Positions 1-11,963 of a stretch of DNA of 64,000 nt are shown piece by piece; the stretch's first letter is position 1; every line of letters begins with the position of its first letter. Under the pieces are notes generated by a model that worked only from the letters and a program-made list of their open reading frames with translations, was not told where the DNA came from and made no database searches. The translations under genes were made by a program, and so were the position numbers. Source of the DNA: Bidens hawaiensis (taxonomy: Eukaryota; Streptophyta; Magnoliopsida; Asterales; Asteraceae); NCBI GenBank assembly GCA_021521415.1, contig JAIQDT010005473.1:144606-208605 (forward strand). Direction: 5' to 3'.

Positions 1-1009
1 GCAATTCCGAGTCCAAATTTATACCGGGTTTGGTTTTTGGTGTGAAAAACATATCAGGTACGACAAATAGCGCGAAACCGAGCGTTTTTCAGCTATTTTT
101 GTATAAATTTATGGAAACATACTATACGTTTGTAAAAGTCGAAAATATTTTCATGGATTGCTTAAAACATTTCAAGTAAGTGTTTTGTGCATCTTTTTCG
201 GCTTAACGGATGATACAATGCTTGTTTTGTAACTCTCGTTCGTATTTAAATCTATAGCGGGTAGTTAAACGAGCATGATTTCGTTTAACTGATTTGCTAT
301 CGTACTAAGGCCATAATATTAATATGTTGGCTTATGTTAAACGTAAATCACTTATAGATGGCCCCCGGGATATCTGGGTCATAACCAGACCCGTTTGGTT
401 AATCGTTCGTTCGTTACGTTATAAGCGTTTAATTGCTCAATCGGTAAACAATGTTGTAAACTTAGGTTTCCAAGGCCGAGTACTCTCCGAGTATGCGCTA
501 CAAGGTATGGCGTCAAGGAGAGTTTCTCCAACTCCGTATAGTTACTAAGAATTGATTAAATATGGTCAACCACAGCCAAAATCACATCTAATAAGTCAAC
601 TTGGGCCGATTTTGACTTTAGGAATAAAATATAATTCATATTTCTATAATATTAAAAAAAGCATATCACTTTTTTTAGTTAATGATTAGAAAATATTTAT
701 AATAATTTAGTATTTAAAAAATATATTTCTCTTATTTATATTGATATTCACTTATTTTGTTATAAATATTAGTATGCTTATGATATTTGACATTTATATA
801 ATATTCAAAAATTGATTTTCTTTATATTTATCAATTTTGAGTACTCCCCGAGTACACCCAACTCCCCAGTAGACCGCATAGGGTCCGCCTAGCGACTTTT
901 TCAACCATGTCGGTACATACGTACTAAGGTGTACCTGGCTTTGTCTCAATTGTCACAAGCTAGTTCATATAAACAAAGATTTGTTAGACATTAAAGAAGG
1001 TGATGTGTG

Positions 1010-1125
1010 AGATGTAACCGAGTTTGGGTTCATCTAGAGACACACACGAGATATAACCGAGTTAGGGTTCATTTAGCTGCAATCAAGTTAGGGCTCATCA
1101 AGAGTCAAACTGAGTTAGGGTTTGA
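1010..1125 (+). repeat. Degenerate short tandem repeats (ccgagttNgggttcat)
   Basis: Three to four degenerate copies of a phrase like 'aaccgagttagggttcat' occur in the same orientation at irregular spacing of roughly 30-50 bp. No coding or regulatory role is evident. Confidence 0.5.
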
Positions 1126-1214
1126 GATATTATAATAAGTTTTTTGGAGTTATATTTTTTATTAATATAAACGAGAGTTGGTCGTTTTATTCGTGTTTGA
1201 TTATCGATACGGGA

Positions 1215-1480
1215 CTTGAGGTGGGTGGTGGTAGAATATGATGGTGGTTGATGGTGGTGGTAAAAGACGGTGTTGTTGGGTGGTGCACAGTGATGACGGT
1301 GGTGGTGGTGGTGGGTGGCGGGCGCTGGGTGGTGGTGGTGGCGAACGATGGGTGGTGGTGATGGACGGTGGTAGTGGCGGACGGTGGGTGGGTGGTTGTA
1401 GACGGTGGTGGTGGGTGGTGGATGGTGGCGGTGGCAAACTGTGGGTGGTGGTGGTAGTGGTGGATAGTGGGTGTTGGTAG
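1215..1480 (+). repeat. GGT-rich low-complexity tract
   Basis: About 265 bp are dominated by GGTGGT, GGTGG and GGTGGCGG on the plus strand. Overlapping open frames on both strands translate to Gly/Val/Trp-rich or His/Pro/Thr-rich strings, as expected from the repeat, and should not be called genes. The dense G-pairs could fold into two-tier quadruplexes. Confidence 0.85.
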
Positions 1481-2248
1481 GGTACGGTGTTTTAACCCTC
1501 TGCAGACCTTAGAAGATCTCAGAAGTGGATGGGCCAAGTCTGCACCAAGAAGAGCATGTGCAGGCGTTTTTTAGTGACACGTCTTTGAGAAAACAAACAG
1601 TCTGCAGATGTCAATTTCTGCGCGTGGTCTACGCGGGGCGGACAAAAGAGCCTGCACTGACCTTTTTCAGAAAAACAAATAGCACCTAAGTGTCCATGGG
1701 AGGGTTGAGGTGCCACTTGGCCCGACAGAAACACCCCCTCGTGAGGCTTTGAAAAAATTAAACCTCGATTGAGGTAGTGACGCCGATGATACCGAAGCCA
1801 CAACAGTCATATGACTGTTCAAACTGTCATATTTAAAAAAAAGGGAGAAGAAAACTAATCTTAGCATATAAGTTTAATCACTATTCAACTTAGCACAAAA
1901 TTTCACTATTTCACCAAATGACCCTGAGAGCACGCTCAATTCCGTGGGCCAACGTTGATGAGGTTGCTTTGGCAATGACTTTGAAACACGCGACGGACAA
2001 CAATAGTACTCAATAAGAAAACAAGTTTTGGTCAGCAGTTCATGCTGTTTTTCAAAATCATTTTGGTAGCCGGTCGTACCAAACATAACTTTGTTCAAAG
2101 TGGAGGGATAAAAGTCAAGGTTATCAAATTCAAACAATTATACATAGTCGTATGTGCCAAATAGCCCGGTGCTGAAGCATATTTAGATGCACCCGATCAG
2201 TACCGAAACCAAGTTACGAATAACGGTTGTATTCACATCGCTGTGTGT

Positions 2249-2918
2249 GATGTTCTGAAGGATGGCACTGGGTCGGGTTTGGGTTGGGTATTGCTAATCT
2301 CACACCCATACTCGGTTGTAAAATTCCATCCCAACCTCCGCAAATTACCCGTCGGGTATCGGGTATACTTAGTAGTTTGTTAAAACAAATTCTCTTTAGG
2401 AATTCCATGTATATTTTTTACCATTATAATTGTACATATTTTTTTATTTATATGTATGAACTCTTATTACAAATTAAAATATGACACATTACGATATATA
2501 AACGTCATCATAAAAGAATAATATTATTTTAGTTTACATAACTTTTTGTATAAACTTGATAATATATAAAATCAAATAATATTTTTTAATTACATATCTT
2601 AAATACAAAATATTTTTTTCTCCATGTAATGAACCTACAAAATGAAGTGTTATTAGAAAATGTTAAGTAAAAATAAACCTAATAATTAAAAATTTTCCCG
2701 TTTATAATTCGGGTATATAGTAAACGGGTATGTGTTTTCGGGTAATCAGGCCGGGTATCACCAAATCACATACCCAGCCCATAGCTGTGAAAAAAATTCC
2801 AAAACTAATCTAATACACGACTCAATACTCGTCAACCTTTGGGTATGCCCATCCCGAATGCTTCGGGTTTCGGGTATACCCGTCGGGCTTGGGTTATTTT
2901 GTCATTCCTAGATGTTCT
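2249..2918. mobile_element. hAT-type MITE with 8-bp TSD
   Basis: A non-coding element of about 654 bp (2257-2910) is bounded by the direct repeat GATGTTCT at 2249-2256 and 2911-2918. Its ends are short imperfect inverted repeats (aaggatggcac on the left; taggaatgac read inwards from the right). The interior is rich in 'cgggt/acccg' phrases near both ends, which resemble subterminal transposase-binding repeats. An 8-bp duplication with a TAGGNATGGC-like terminus is the hallmark of the hAT superfamily. It matches the element at 11964-12450. Confidence 0.85.
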
Positions 2919-3379
2919 TAAACATCATTCCACGTTTCGTTATCCGATTTTGGATGAGACTACGCTCCGACTCAAGTTTATGACTCCAACACTGGCGAAT
3001 CCGATGTAGATGGTTACTTTCATATTTTATAAATTTAATATTTTTGTTTATGTTTTATTTTTTAACCAATGCTATAGTTTTTATTTATTAATGAATTTGA
3101 TGTTATCGTAGTTTTATTTAATTATTTTACATTATGATATTTGTATTTAAGGGTAATTTAGTTCATTTAGTTAAAAATAGATAATATGGTTGAAATATTG
3201 ATTGATATGAAAGATGGATGTCCAACGTTAAAAAATCGTTTTAAGGTTAGAATGAATGGTGCTGACGTGAAGGAGAAAAATCGTGAAGATGGTTAGGGGT
3301 TAGTGGGTACTCCCACCTGCCTTATAAGAAAGAGTCGGGAACCACTTGTTTTAAAGGTTTATCTCAAAAGCTTGGGCTC
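2919..3379. other. AT-rich intergenic DNA, nothing recognised
   Basis: No long open frame, RNA gene or terminal repeat is seen between the hAT MITE and the first foldback element. Confidence 0.5.
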
Positions 3380-3711
3380 AGGCTAAGTATAAAATGAAAA
3401 TCCACTTGAGTTGTGAAAACTCTATAAACCTATTATTAACCATATGTTTTTAATTAATGTTTAAATCTCGTGATTCACAATTAAAGTGAATAAAAAATGT
3501 AAATAAAATATAAATTTTTCTCTCTCCTGAAAACATATATAAAAATTAGTAAAAAAATGTTAAAAAATAGCAAAACATTTTTTTTAATGTTTCGATGTTT
3601 TGTATTAAATGTTACAACATATATTACATATAACAAAAAAAAAACGATGTTACATAGGGTTTTCGCGGGTTTTCACAACTCAAGTGGGTTTTCATTTTAA
3701 CCTTACCCTAT
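3380..3711. mobile_element. Foldback MITE next to a TA run
   Basis: The left end (about 3380-3420, reading through aaaatgaaaatccacttgag) is the inverted copy of the right end (about 3660-3711, reading ctcaagtgggttttcatttt). This gives imperfect terminal inverted repeats of about 45 bp around an AT-rich core without coding capacity. The right end abuts a short TATATATA run. The target duplication cannot be defined because of that simple sequence, so the superfamily is unassigned. Confidence 0.7.
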
Positions 3712-3719
3712 ATATATAT

Positions 3720-4418
3720 AGGGGTGGGTTCTAGTGAAAACTCCTCTTAAAGAGAAAACTTAAAAACTCCTAAAAACTTCTAAAAAACTATTTTTAACTT
3801 TTTAAAATTTTTTTTTTTGAAGTTTCTTTTTTTTTCCATTATTCTTATATGTTGTTATTGGTTCAAAAAGAAAAAAAAAACTTGTCTGTAACCTCGTTGG
3901 TATAGTGCGCATGTGTAATAGTGTGCATTGCATATATGCATAAGTGTTTGTATTGCATAGAATACAACACTATTGCAAGTATTTGATACACACTATTGTA
4001 TATATACAATATAAGACTAATACACACATCGAATAAACATTAGTACGTATGTGTAATACAACATTAACGCACATGTGCACCACATCGATTTTTTATTATT
4101 ATTATTTTTTTTCCATATAATACAACACTATTACACATATACAATACACAAATATTGAATATATGCAATAAAACACTATTAAACTCAAAAATACATAGTA
4201 ATACACATGTGTAATACAACGGTATCGCATAGTAATGCATATGTGCGTTACAACGGTTTTTTTTTATTTTTTTTATATTTTTCGAGTGAAATATAAGAAA
4301 ATATAAGAATAATGGCTAAACAGAATTTTGAAAATATTTTTTTATTTTTAATTAAAAATAATTCTTTAGGAGTTTTTTAGTTTTCTTTCTAAATGTGAGT
4401 TTTCTCTTGATCCTCTCC

Positions 4419-4421
<3 letters not shown>
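3720..4421. mobile_element. Foldback MITE flanked by TA microsatellites
   Basis: The left end 'ggggtgggttctagtgaaaa' and the right end, read inwards as agggagaggatcaagagaaaac, form imperfect inverted repeats of about 55 bp, both continuing into 'aaaactcctaaa'. The core is non-coding and contains many variants of 'cacatgtgtaatacaac'. TA dinucleotide runs lie on both sides (about 3711-3719 and 4422-4487), which suggests insertion into a (TA)n target. Confidence 0.75.

Positions 4422-4487
<66 letters not shown>
4422..4487. repeat. (TA)n microsatellite
   Basis: About 33 uninterrupted TA units sit exactly between the right end of one foldback element and the left end of the next. Confidence 0.95.
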
Positions 4488-4490
<3 letters not shown>

Positions 4491-4539
4491 GATCAAGAGA
4501 GAACTTATTGTTAAGGAGAGAACTAGAGAACTCATAATT

Positions 4540-7500
4540 ATAGGGTTATTTTTTTAAAAATACCCCAACTACATCTTAATACACCTATGGCTTCCTGTGT
4601 GTAACCTTCCCTTGTGTGACCTTCTGTACGATAGACTCTCCCCAAAATTATAGAGATCCTGAATTGTGACACCTGCAGATCGTGAATTGATACAACTTGA
4701 TGATTAAGAACCCTAAATCATCAAATATATTGAATATCAATCCTCTGTTCCTACGTAGTTAGGCATATATATCTCTTAATTACTGATTTCAGCCATTGAA
4801 AATGCATCTAAAGGTATTATTGAATTCAAACTTTTATCTTCCCTAAGCGTATGTGTTTTTACTGATATTCATTGTGTTTCCTATTAAACTGATTATATAT
4901 TACTTTATATACATGTTCTACATGTAATAATGACTCTGTAATTCCATAGTTTGGGGATTCTAGATAAAAAAAGACTATAATTAGGTGATTCTAGGTCAAA
5001 ATCGGCTAGAATTATGTGATTTTTGTTTAAAAAGGCTATTACACAAAGAAAAACCATAATTTGTTTGCTTCATGTATTGATTTGATGTTTTAATTGATTA
5101 GTCATGGGTCAATTCATTACTAGAAGATATATGAGTATTACAAAGGAGTAATAATGTCTAATATAGAGTACTACAGATATGTAATACTAACAACATTTCA
5201 TATATGTAATACTGTTAGCATTACATATATGTAATAATACGAGAAATATCGTAATATGCAGTAGTACATTGTTATATATGTGTAATAATGGGTATTACAT
5301 ATGTCCAATACTGAGTATTGAGAATTTCATATGTGTAATACCAAGTGTTGCATACATGTAATACCGTTATTATTACATATTATGTTATATACAAAAAAAA
5401 ATAATGAATAATCCTAATTTTAAGATATTTATTATATCTTCTATATGTTGATAGCATTGCTTGCTAGCCATGATACTAGCATGAGTTCCCTATAGTTGCA
5501 TTTGTCTTCTACTAATGTTAATATTAAAAGTAGTATTCTGAAGGGTTGTTAGTTACCGTTGTTTTAGAATTACATCAGTTTGAAGGTTTTGATATTATTT
5601 TGTTGGAATAGTGGAATTAGTTTGCCATTAGTTTGGATTGGTTGTATGTTAGTTTGTCATCTATAATAAGGAATAATTGCATCAGCTAGTTTGAAATTAT
5701 TTAGTCAACAATACGTTTGTTTGCGTACATTATCTTTATTTATTCATGAAACGAAGGATATCTCAAAGATTCCATTCGAGGACCTGTTTTGGTCTCAGTG
5801 TATGATCATATTAGATTATGCATTCTTGTTTGACTTTTACATGCCAACATATTAGTTGTGAGTTTGTTTAAAACGGTGTTACTAGGAAGGGTAATCCGGT
5901 ACAGTTAAAGTGGCAATCGCAAATTGTTAACAAACAAAGGTATTTCTTGAATTTTGCAATCTTACTATCCCCACCTGGGCTATTTGTACCACAATTGTGC
6001 ATATAAGATGTGAATCTTTATTGGTTAACCTGTATTACACTAAAATGTGTTTTTCAATTGGTTACCTTGCCTCTCTTACGGTCTATATTTCCACTTTTTA
6101 AGCTATGTTTACAGAATAAATTTATGGCTTAAAATGGTTGGCTGATCAGATGCTGATGGGGCTGCCGGGCAGTAACATATATGTTGGATTGCAAACATTT
6201 TCAGGAAATGTCAAAAAGCCTGAAAGGGTATAGATGAATGTTGATTACGAATTGAGACTAATAAAGTTTTGGATAAAGGAAAACCTAAACGTAAGGGAAG
6301 ATTTAGAGAAACAAAATTAGGGATAATTCTTTATGAGACAAACATACACGGAAATCAAGCGTTAGATAAATCATATTAACCCGACGAATTCAACAAGAAA
6401 TAGACGTGGTTGATTTATCAGCGAGGACTATATTTTTTTGTTTAAGTATAAATACTAGAATGATTCATTGGGTAATAAATGCTTTGGTCATTATGTTTGT
6501 ATTGCATATATATATTGTATGTTTGTGATACATACGTTTATTGGTTGTTTTACTTGCATTTTAAGCACCATGTACATACACTTCGTAATATACATCTTTC
6601 GTTCAACATTATATACGTAATGTATGTTTGTATTGCATATATGTATCACATACATTTATACACATATGAATACAAGTTTTAACCGTAAGAATCAGCAACA
6701 AATTTCATACATTAATCACCACATAAATATACTATAAAATTCATATTCAAAATCACATGTTTTAACAAATGATACATAAATTATATCATGCATGTACAAT
6801 AACAAGATAAAACTACTAAGAAGATGCCCTATGAAGTAGTCCCATTTATGGATCTTCCATTTATGTTTTTTCTTGCATTTTTATAACCCATTTCTTGCAT
6901 GCATTGACATCAGAAAGCAAAATACTAATGGAATAGAATATTCTAAACTTCTTTTACAGTTCAATTTTCTATTAGCACCATCGATGAAACCACAAAAAAA
7001 ACTTCATTCTAATCCTTGAAGTGTTCCATGTGCCTCGTAGCAAGCATTCCACAATCTATGAATATGTCATTTTCTACTGAAAATGAAAGTAATGCATCAG
7101 AAAATAACATTACGTACATGTAATATAACATAGTTCATAGGCATCTAATTGTTAATAACTGCATATAAGCAATATAACATATAGTAGCAATGTGTAAATA
7201 AAAAAAACATATTTCATATGCATGTAATATTTAAGCACTACATATATGTAATGCAACATCGTTCATAAGCATGTAATGTTTTATAACTGCATATATGTAA
7301 TACAACATAGCTTATATGCATGTAGTATCTGATAACTGAATATATGTAATACCACCTAAGATACATTACATATATTCAAAATTAATAAACACATGTGGCT
7401 ACGTTAACATGATAGTTTAACCATATTACACATATACAGTATAACTATACATATACATATACATATTCATTTTCATTGGTATTACTACTTTCACCGCTAC

Positions 7501-7970
7501 ATACATGTAATACAACTAAGATATGCAGTAAAATACGTCATTTATGAATTACATAAATGTAATTCATCAGCATTGCATATATGTAATGCATCAACGTTGC
7601 ATATACATAAAGTATAACATCATTGCATATATTTAATGCATCAACACTATGCAAATGGTCTAACATTCTCATCGTATTTTCCAGATGCATTACATGATGT
7701 TCAACTGTACATTTGTGTAATATAGCTAAGAATTATGCAATAAGATACATGATTTCCGTATACTAGTCTGAGTATTAATCTAGGGTAGCATACACATCTC
7801 CTTCTCTTATTATCATCACAAATGGACGTGATATCCTTAATAGGTATTGCATATGTGTACTAAAACTACACACATGAACTAACATTCTCATTGCAATTTC
7901 TAGATGCATTACATGATATTTAATAGTACATATGTGCAATATAACTAAAAAAATATGTAGAAAACACATC
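4540..7970. other. Non-coding interior of the foldback element
   Basis: The interior holds no supported gene. Open frames such as those at 6479-6682 and 7775-7972 are low-complexity Tyr/His/Ile-rich strings produced by the repeated 'catatgtgtaata' phrases. A less AT-rich stretch at about 5730-6460 could be captured host sequence, but I recognise no protein motif in it. Confidence 0.5.
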
Positions 7971-7974
7971 ATTC

Positions 7975-8279
7975 ATGTATTACATTTATGTAATATTCCA
8001 CTATCATGTAATATACATAGATTGCTATCAATTTATGACACTAAATATGTAAATCTCTTATAAATTTTGCAATGTACAATGTGCAAAGTAATGTTCATCT
8101 ACATTATGTTCTTCGTTAAAACGAAAAAAACAGAATCGATGCTAAATATGCCTAATAAGCACTGATAACATGTGAAATCAAATATTATGACCATTTACCT
8201 GCTAATGTTCTTCTAATTCATGCTTGATTCTATAGCTAATTGTACGATTTTTGAAAACCCCATATCTTTGTTAATCAAG
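7975..8279. repeat. ~300-bp direct repeat, copy 1 (left of copia 1)
   Basis: This stretch is repeated nearly unchanged at about 24247-24537, immediately on the other side of copia 1. A shorter third partial copy lies at about 24580-24665. The unit ends with a passage reading 'gaaaaccc..atatctttgtt'. It is far longer than the 5-bp insertion duplication, so it most likely reflects a tandem array in the host foldback element that copia 1 entered at a unit junction. Confidence 0.8.
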
Positions 8280-8636
8280 TGTAGGTCCCTACAAGGGTGG
8301 ATCTAACAACGTGTCTTGGATCAACCAACTTAGTGCTAGCGGAATATCACACTAAGGCACCTTGGTCTCGGATCAGCTTGGTTTGTTATTTCCGGTTTTA
8401 GAGTGAGAGAGTGAGAGAGAGAACTACGAGAATGGGAAGATAAGATTGACTAAAGGCTTTTGTTCTCATGACATGCATCCCTATTTATAGGAAGCATGCA
8501 TGAGAAGCTCTTTCATTACATTATGCCCAATGGGCTTCTTTACAATGGCCGGCCCAAACATAAGTAAACACAAACATAAGCCCAATACATATAATCCAAT
8601 ACAAAAGACTTTATATAAACAAAATGGGACCTAACA
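8280..8636 (-). repeat. Copia 1 3' LTR
   Basis: This is the 357-bp repeat downstream of the element's coding region in its own (minus) sense. It begins and ends with the TG/CA dinucleotides. A purine-rich tract (agaagaagat on the minus strand, about 8637-8647) lies directly before it in element sense and probably primed plus-strand DNA synthesis. Confidence 0.95.
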
Positions 8637-8762
8637 ATCTTCTTCTAGTCTTTAGTATTGGAAGCCGTCGGTATCGTATTCCAAACTACCGCCCTCAGAG
8701 AGTGGAAGTTCAACAAGTATTTTGACGAACTTGTTGAAGGCTTCAACTACCTTGTCGGTGTT

Positions 8763-9416
8763 CTAACGGCCTATGTCTTCAACTCTTCCCTGGGGCGAGT
8801 TGTAAAGCTTCAAAATGTCTTCTTTGCAGAGACCCATCAACTCGTGCTCGTCAAACACTCTCAGATCATGCATCGTCTTGTAGTGAATGACAGCTTCACC
8901 CGTCTTATTATCGAACTCCCAACTAATAAAATCATGGAGAATATTTGGAGGAAACGGTTCTCCTTGATAAATGATATTACTTTCCTTGGGATCCCCATAT
9001 CTCCACATCACTTTTCTTTTCCCAGTTGCCGGATCAATTTCTCTTGGGTTCTTGAATTTCCGGCCCTTATTAACTTCAAAATCCTTATAATCAACCTTCG
9101 ATTGATGCTTCAGATGGCGTGTCACCCAGCCGGCCAGGTTCTCGTCATAATCACCAGGACCCAAAGCTTTTATGAGGTAGTTAATATCAAGCTCTGGCAA
9201 AGTAAGTAACTCCTCGTGGGTGAAATAGATAAGATCTCCATTTACCCGACGAATGGCCCAACAACTGTTTAGTCTGTTGTATGTAGCGTATACAATCCGA
9301 GCATCGTCATGGTATTTGTAGTTGAACCATCGTTCACTTGCACACTGAGTCACATAATGTTTCTTTCTCTTTCTCTTTGGTGGTGTTTGTGATGGGTCAG
9401 CGGTTGGAGCAGTCAC
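8763..9416 (-). pseudogene. Copia 1 accessory ORF, C-terminal part
   Basis: A 217-codon open frame lies downstream of pol in element sense. It begins with a Lys/Arg cluster (PPKRKRKKH, residues ~12-20) and continues as a globular-looking, aromatic-rich region with phrases such as LLTLPELDINYLIKAL and FISWEFDNKTGEAVI. I do not recognise a named domain. The layout resembles the C-terminal domain of accessory proteins that plant LTR elements often carry after pol. With frames at 9664-10296, 10202-10756, 10734-11963 and 12459-12842 it looks like one decayed protein of over 1,000 residues. Function is unknown; an envelope-like or host-interaction role has been proposed for such ORFs in general. 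Confidence 0.6.
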
Positions 9417-9619
9417 AGGATTTGATGCTGGTGCAGATGTTGCTTGAACTTGGGCAGAAGGCGTTTCTGGATTTGGTGACTAATTGATGTCATCATCATC
9501 TTCATTTGCCTCCTGAGTGGGTTGAAGAGTTTTTCCAACCTCAATAAAGTCATCCATCACACCTGCGAATGCACCTGCATCATCAAATAACTCGTTATAT
9601 AAACTTTAGATCTTTGAGT

Positions 9620-10756
9620 CATCCTGTCTCACTTTGCCAGAAGTGACGTGTGCGGCGGTATCATCATTGAGTGTTACCTCCACCTCCACCTGCCGCACCG
9701 GTTCCACTGTCACCGCCATCTCTGCCTTCATCATTATCATCATCGTCATCGAATCTGTCGTGAACATTGCCGTCCACATTATCATCATCTTCGTCATCTT
9801 CATCATCAGTCTCAACTTCCTCCTCCTCTTCATTACCACCGTTACCTTCATCATCACCACCAACTTGGGCTTGAGTTTGTTCAGCATGTGCAAGTCCCAA
9901 GCTGGTCCCCACTGTGCTTCCTGCTTGGCCGACCTGTGGTACAATTCGACCTACAGTCACCTCTCCCTCAGATCCGACAACCTGTTCAGCTCGCATGGCC
10001 ACGCTTGGGCCTGCGGTAGGTTGTGGTCCACCAATCTGAGAGGTCTGGCCTGACTTTCTCCAGCTCCCAAAGACTGAATCAAGACGAGCCTCGAGCGTGT
10101 CAAAATCATCATCACGTATTCCAATAAACTTGGAGGCCGCCTTGTACTTCTCATTCATATCCTCATTCATTTTTAACTGTAGCTCATTTAGTCTTTCATG
10201 TTCAGCAATGCTTGAATAGCCCAATCTCGGTTCTGAATCGTGTGTTTTCAGCAATAAGTGTACTGAGAGAGGCGGACGATTCAGACTGTCCTTCAAGCAT
10301 AGTCACCCGGGAGTTAGTAGCTTCCAACTCAACTTCCCATTTAGTAGTGGCATCTTCAACCTTCTTGAACAAACGTACTTCAAGAACAAAGGTAGCAGGT
10401 AAGTTCTTTTCAAGAGTTTCCACTCGATCAGCCACTCTTGAACTAGCTACCCTCTGATTTGCACTTCCTAGAAACTCACGGTTCAGGAGCTCCCGCTGAT
10501 GATTGAGACTGGTCTAGAGATTGTTGATCCATGATCTTTGACTGTCAATGAGGGATTTATGCATGTCCCTCTATTCCTCCAGGACCCCTATTCTATTAAT
10601 TAGTGCAGGTTTCTCCTTGGCATCCTCGATCTCCTTTTTCTTCTGAGCTTTAATGTACTCGAGGAGCACAAGTTCTCGTTCAGCCCTTTTGGCGTTTGAT
10701 TCCTCCAGTGCAAGGATCCTATCTAAGATAGGATCAGCGTAAACTGGGGATTTCAA
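9620..10756 (-). pseudogene. Copia 1 accessory ORF, coiled-coil and acidic part
   Basis: Overlapping open frames in different phases (10571-10756, 10202-10435, 9664-10296) cover one continuous coding-like region. The upstream pieces are heptad-like and charged (for example RILALEESNAKRAERELVLL and VETLEKN), consistent with a coiled coil. The 9664-10296 piece ends in a strongly acidic Asp/Glu run followed by a Gly-rich tail. The phase changes indicate at least two frameshifts. The opposite strand is also open here because of the repetitive GAT/GAA codons and should not be annotated. Confidence 0.55.
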
Positions 10757-11963
10757 GGACTTTCCAGAGGCTATGGAGTTTTGGTGAATACATTCTGGAT
10801 GGTGGAGTATCGGATAAGATGGGTGATGAGGTTGATTGGAAGGGTAGGGTGATGGAATGGGTAGGTAGTGGTGATGTTGTAAAGGTTTGAGGTGTTGAGA
10901 ATTGTGGTGGCGTAGAGGCTTTAGGTTGAGTGGTGGACGATGTTGGCTGTACAGGTGGAGAGGAGGTGAATGTTTGTGTCCATAGGCTTGTAGATTTGAT
11001 TGGTGAGCTGAATATGGAAGATGTGAAAGGTGAAGTAGTTAAGGGCTCGGTTTGTTTTGGTTGTTCGGGTGGTGTAGAGGTTTGAGGTTGTTGTTGAGGA
11101 GGGGAAGGTGGTAGGTTTCCTAGGAAGGTGGAAATCGGTTGGTCTTGTTGTATGGGTGAGGGTTCAGGTGATTCATCTGGTGAGTCATGTAACATTGTCT
11201 TTGGTGGTTTGAATTTGGTCTTGATTCTGGTCTTGGGTTTCTTGTAGATAGGAATCTTAATCTTTGCTACATTAACTAGGGTTTTGGGTGAGGCTATGTG
11301 TGGGTCAGGTATGGAGGAAGGCTTGGTTTTGTTGGAAAGCTTGACAATGAGCTTTGAGGACTTCTGGGAGTCTCGAAGCTTCTTCAAACGTTTTAAGGGC
11401 TGGCGTCCCTCTTTTTCTTCCTCAGCTTGACCAGAAAGACTACCCATTGAACGCTTGTTGGCAGCCTTCCTCTTCAAGTCGTGCTTAGCCTTTGTTCGGT
11501 GTTCAGGGTATTCATCAGATGAGTCACCCTGTTCAGCCTCTGCTTCAGCCTCAGAACCTGCTATCTCCCCACTCTCCTTCTCAGATTCTTCTCCAACATC
11601 TCCTGTTTCCTCAAATAGACTAAACTTTGGTCCAGGCCTCTCCCCTTGATAAATGTGACCCTTCCCTTTTGTGCTCAACATAAGACCAAACACTGTTTGC
11701 TTGATCATATTGACATGGTAAGGCTCAGGCAATGTCTTCTTTCCTTTGGCTGCCCTATGAGCTAGTCTCGATACTTCAGGGATCATATCATCCAGTAACA
11801 GCTGTACGAATCTTGGATACATGAGCCATGTTGCTTCTGTAGTTGCATTTGCCAACATGCATAGGAATATCATTCGGGAGTAATTGAACTTCTCCCGAAA
11901 AGTCAAAGCATACATTATCCGCACCCAATCTGCCCTTAAGCTATCAAATGCACCCCTTAGATC
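10734..11963 (-). pseudogene. Copia 1 accessory ORF, central Pro/Ser/Thr-rich part
   Basis: The open frame (about 410 codons belonging to the element, up to the MITE boundary at 11963) starts with a folded-looking segment with phrases LRADWVRIMYALTFREKF and ATWLMYPRFVQLLLDDMIPE. It then becomes a basic and Pro/Ser/Thr-rich, probably disordered region. The segment is typical of post-pol accessory ORFs seen in plant retroelements, though I cannot name a domain. Its first residues in the open frame derive from the MITE at 11964-12450. On either side of that insertion the duplicated 8 bp restores a continuous coding phase, so the MITE split an existing ORF. Confidence 0.65.

Larger units (their letters stand above)
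1..2256. other. Intergenic DNA without a recognisable gene
   Basis: I see no convincing coding region here; the open frames are short and lack family motifs. Visible structure is limited to the following. Two passages at about 479-500 and 838-860 share a 'gagtactc(t/c)ccgagta' phrase. There are imperfect repeats of an 'accgagttNgggttcat' phrase at about 1015-1110. A GGT-rich tract is listed separately, and an 18-bp perfect palindrome lies at 1802-1819. The remainder is AT-rich and probably old repeat debris. Confidence 0.5.

Noticed and set aside
324..548. 74-codon open frame near the left edge
   Set aside because: Short, no family motif, no conserved domain by eye, and embedded in repeat-like DNA.
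1187..1537. Overlapping ORFs on both strands of the GGT tract
   Set aside because: Direct products of a trinucleotide-rich low-complexity tract; His/Pro/Thr or Gly/Val/Trp strings only.
6479..6682. 67-codon frame inside the foldback element
   Set aside because: Tyr/His/Ile-rich translation of the repeated catatgtgta phrases.
8658..9209. 183-codon plus-strand frame
   Set aside because: Antisense to the better supported accessory ORF fragment at 8763-9416; its peptide has no recognisable motif.
9634..10053. Plus-strand ORFs of 139 and 123 codons
   Set aside because: Mirror of the acidic GAT/GAA-rich minus-strand coding region; Ile/Val or His/Pro strings result from codon repetition.
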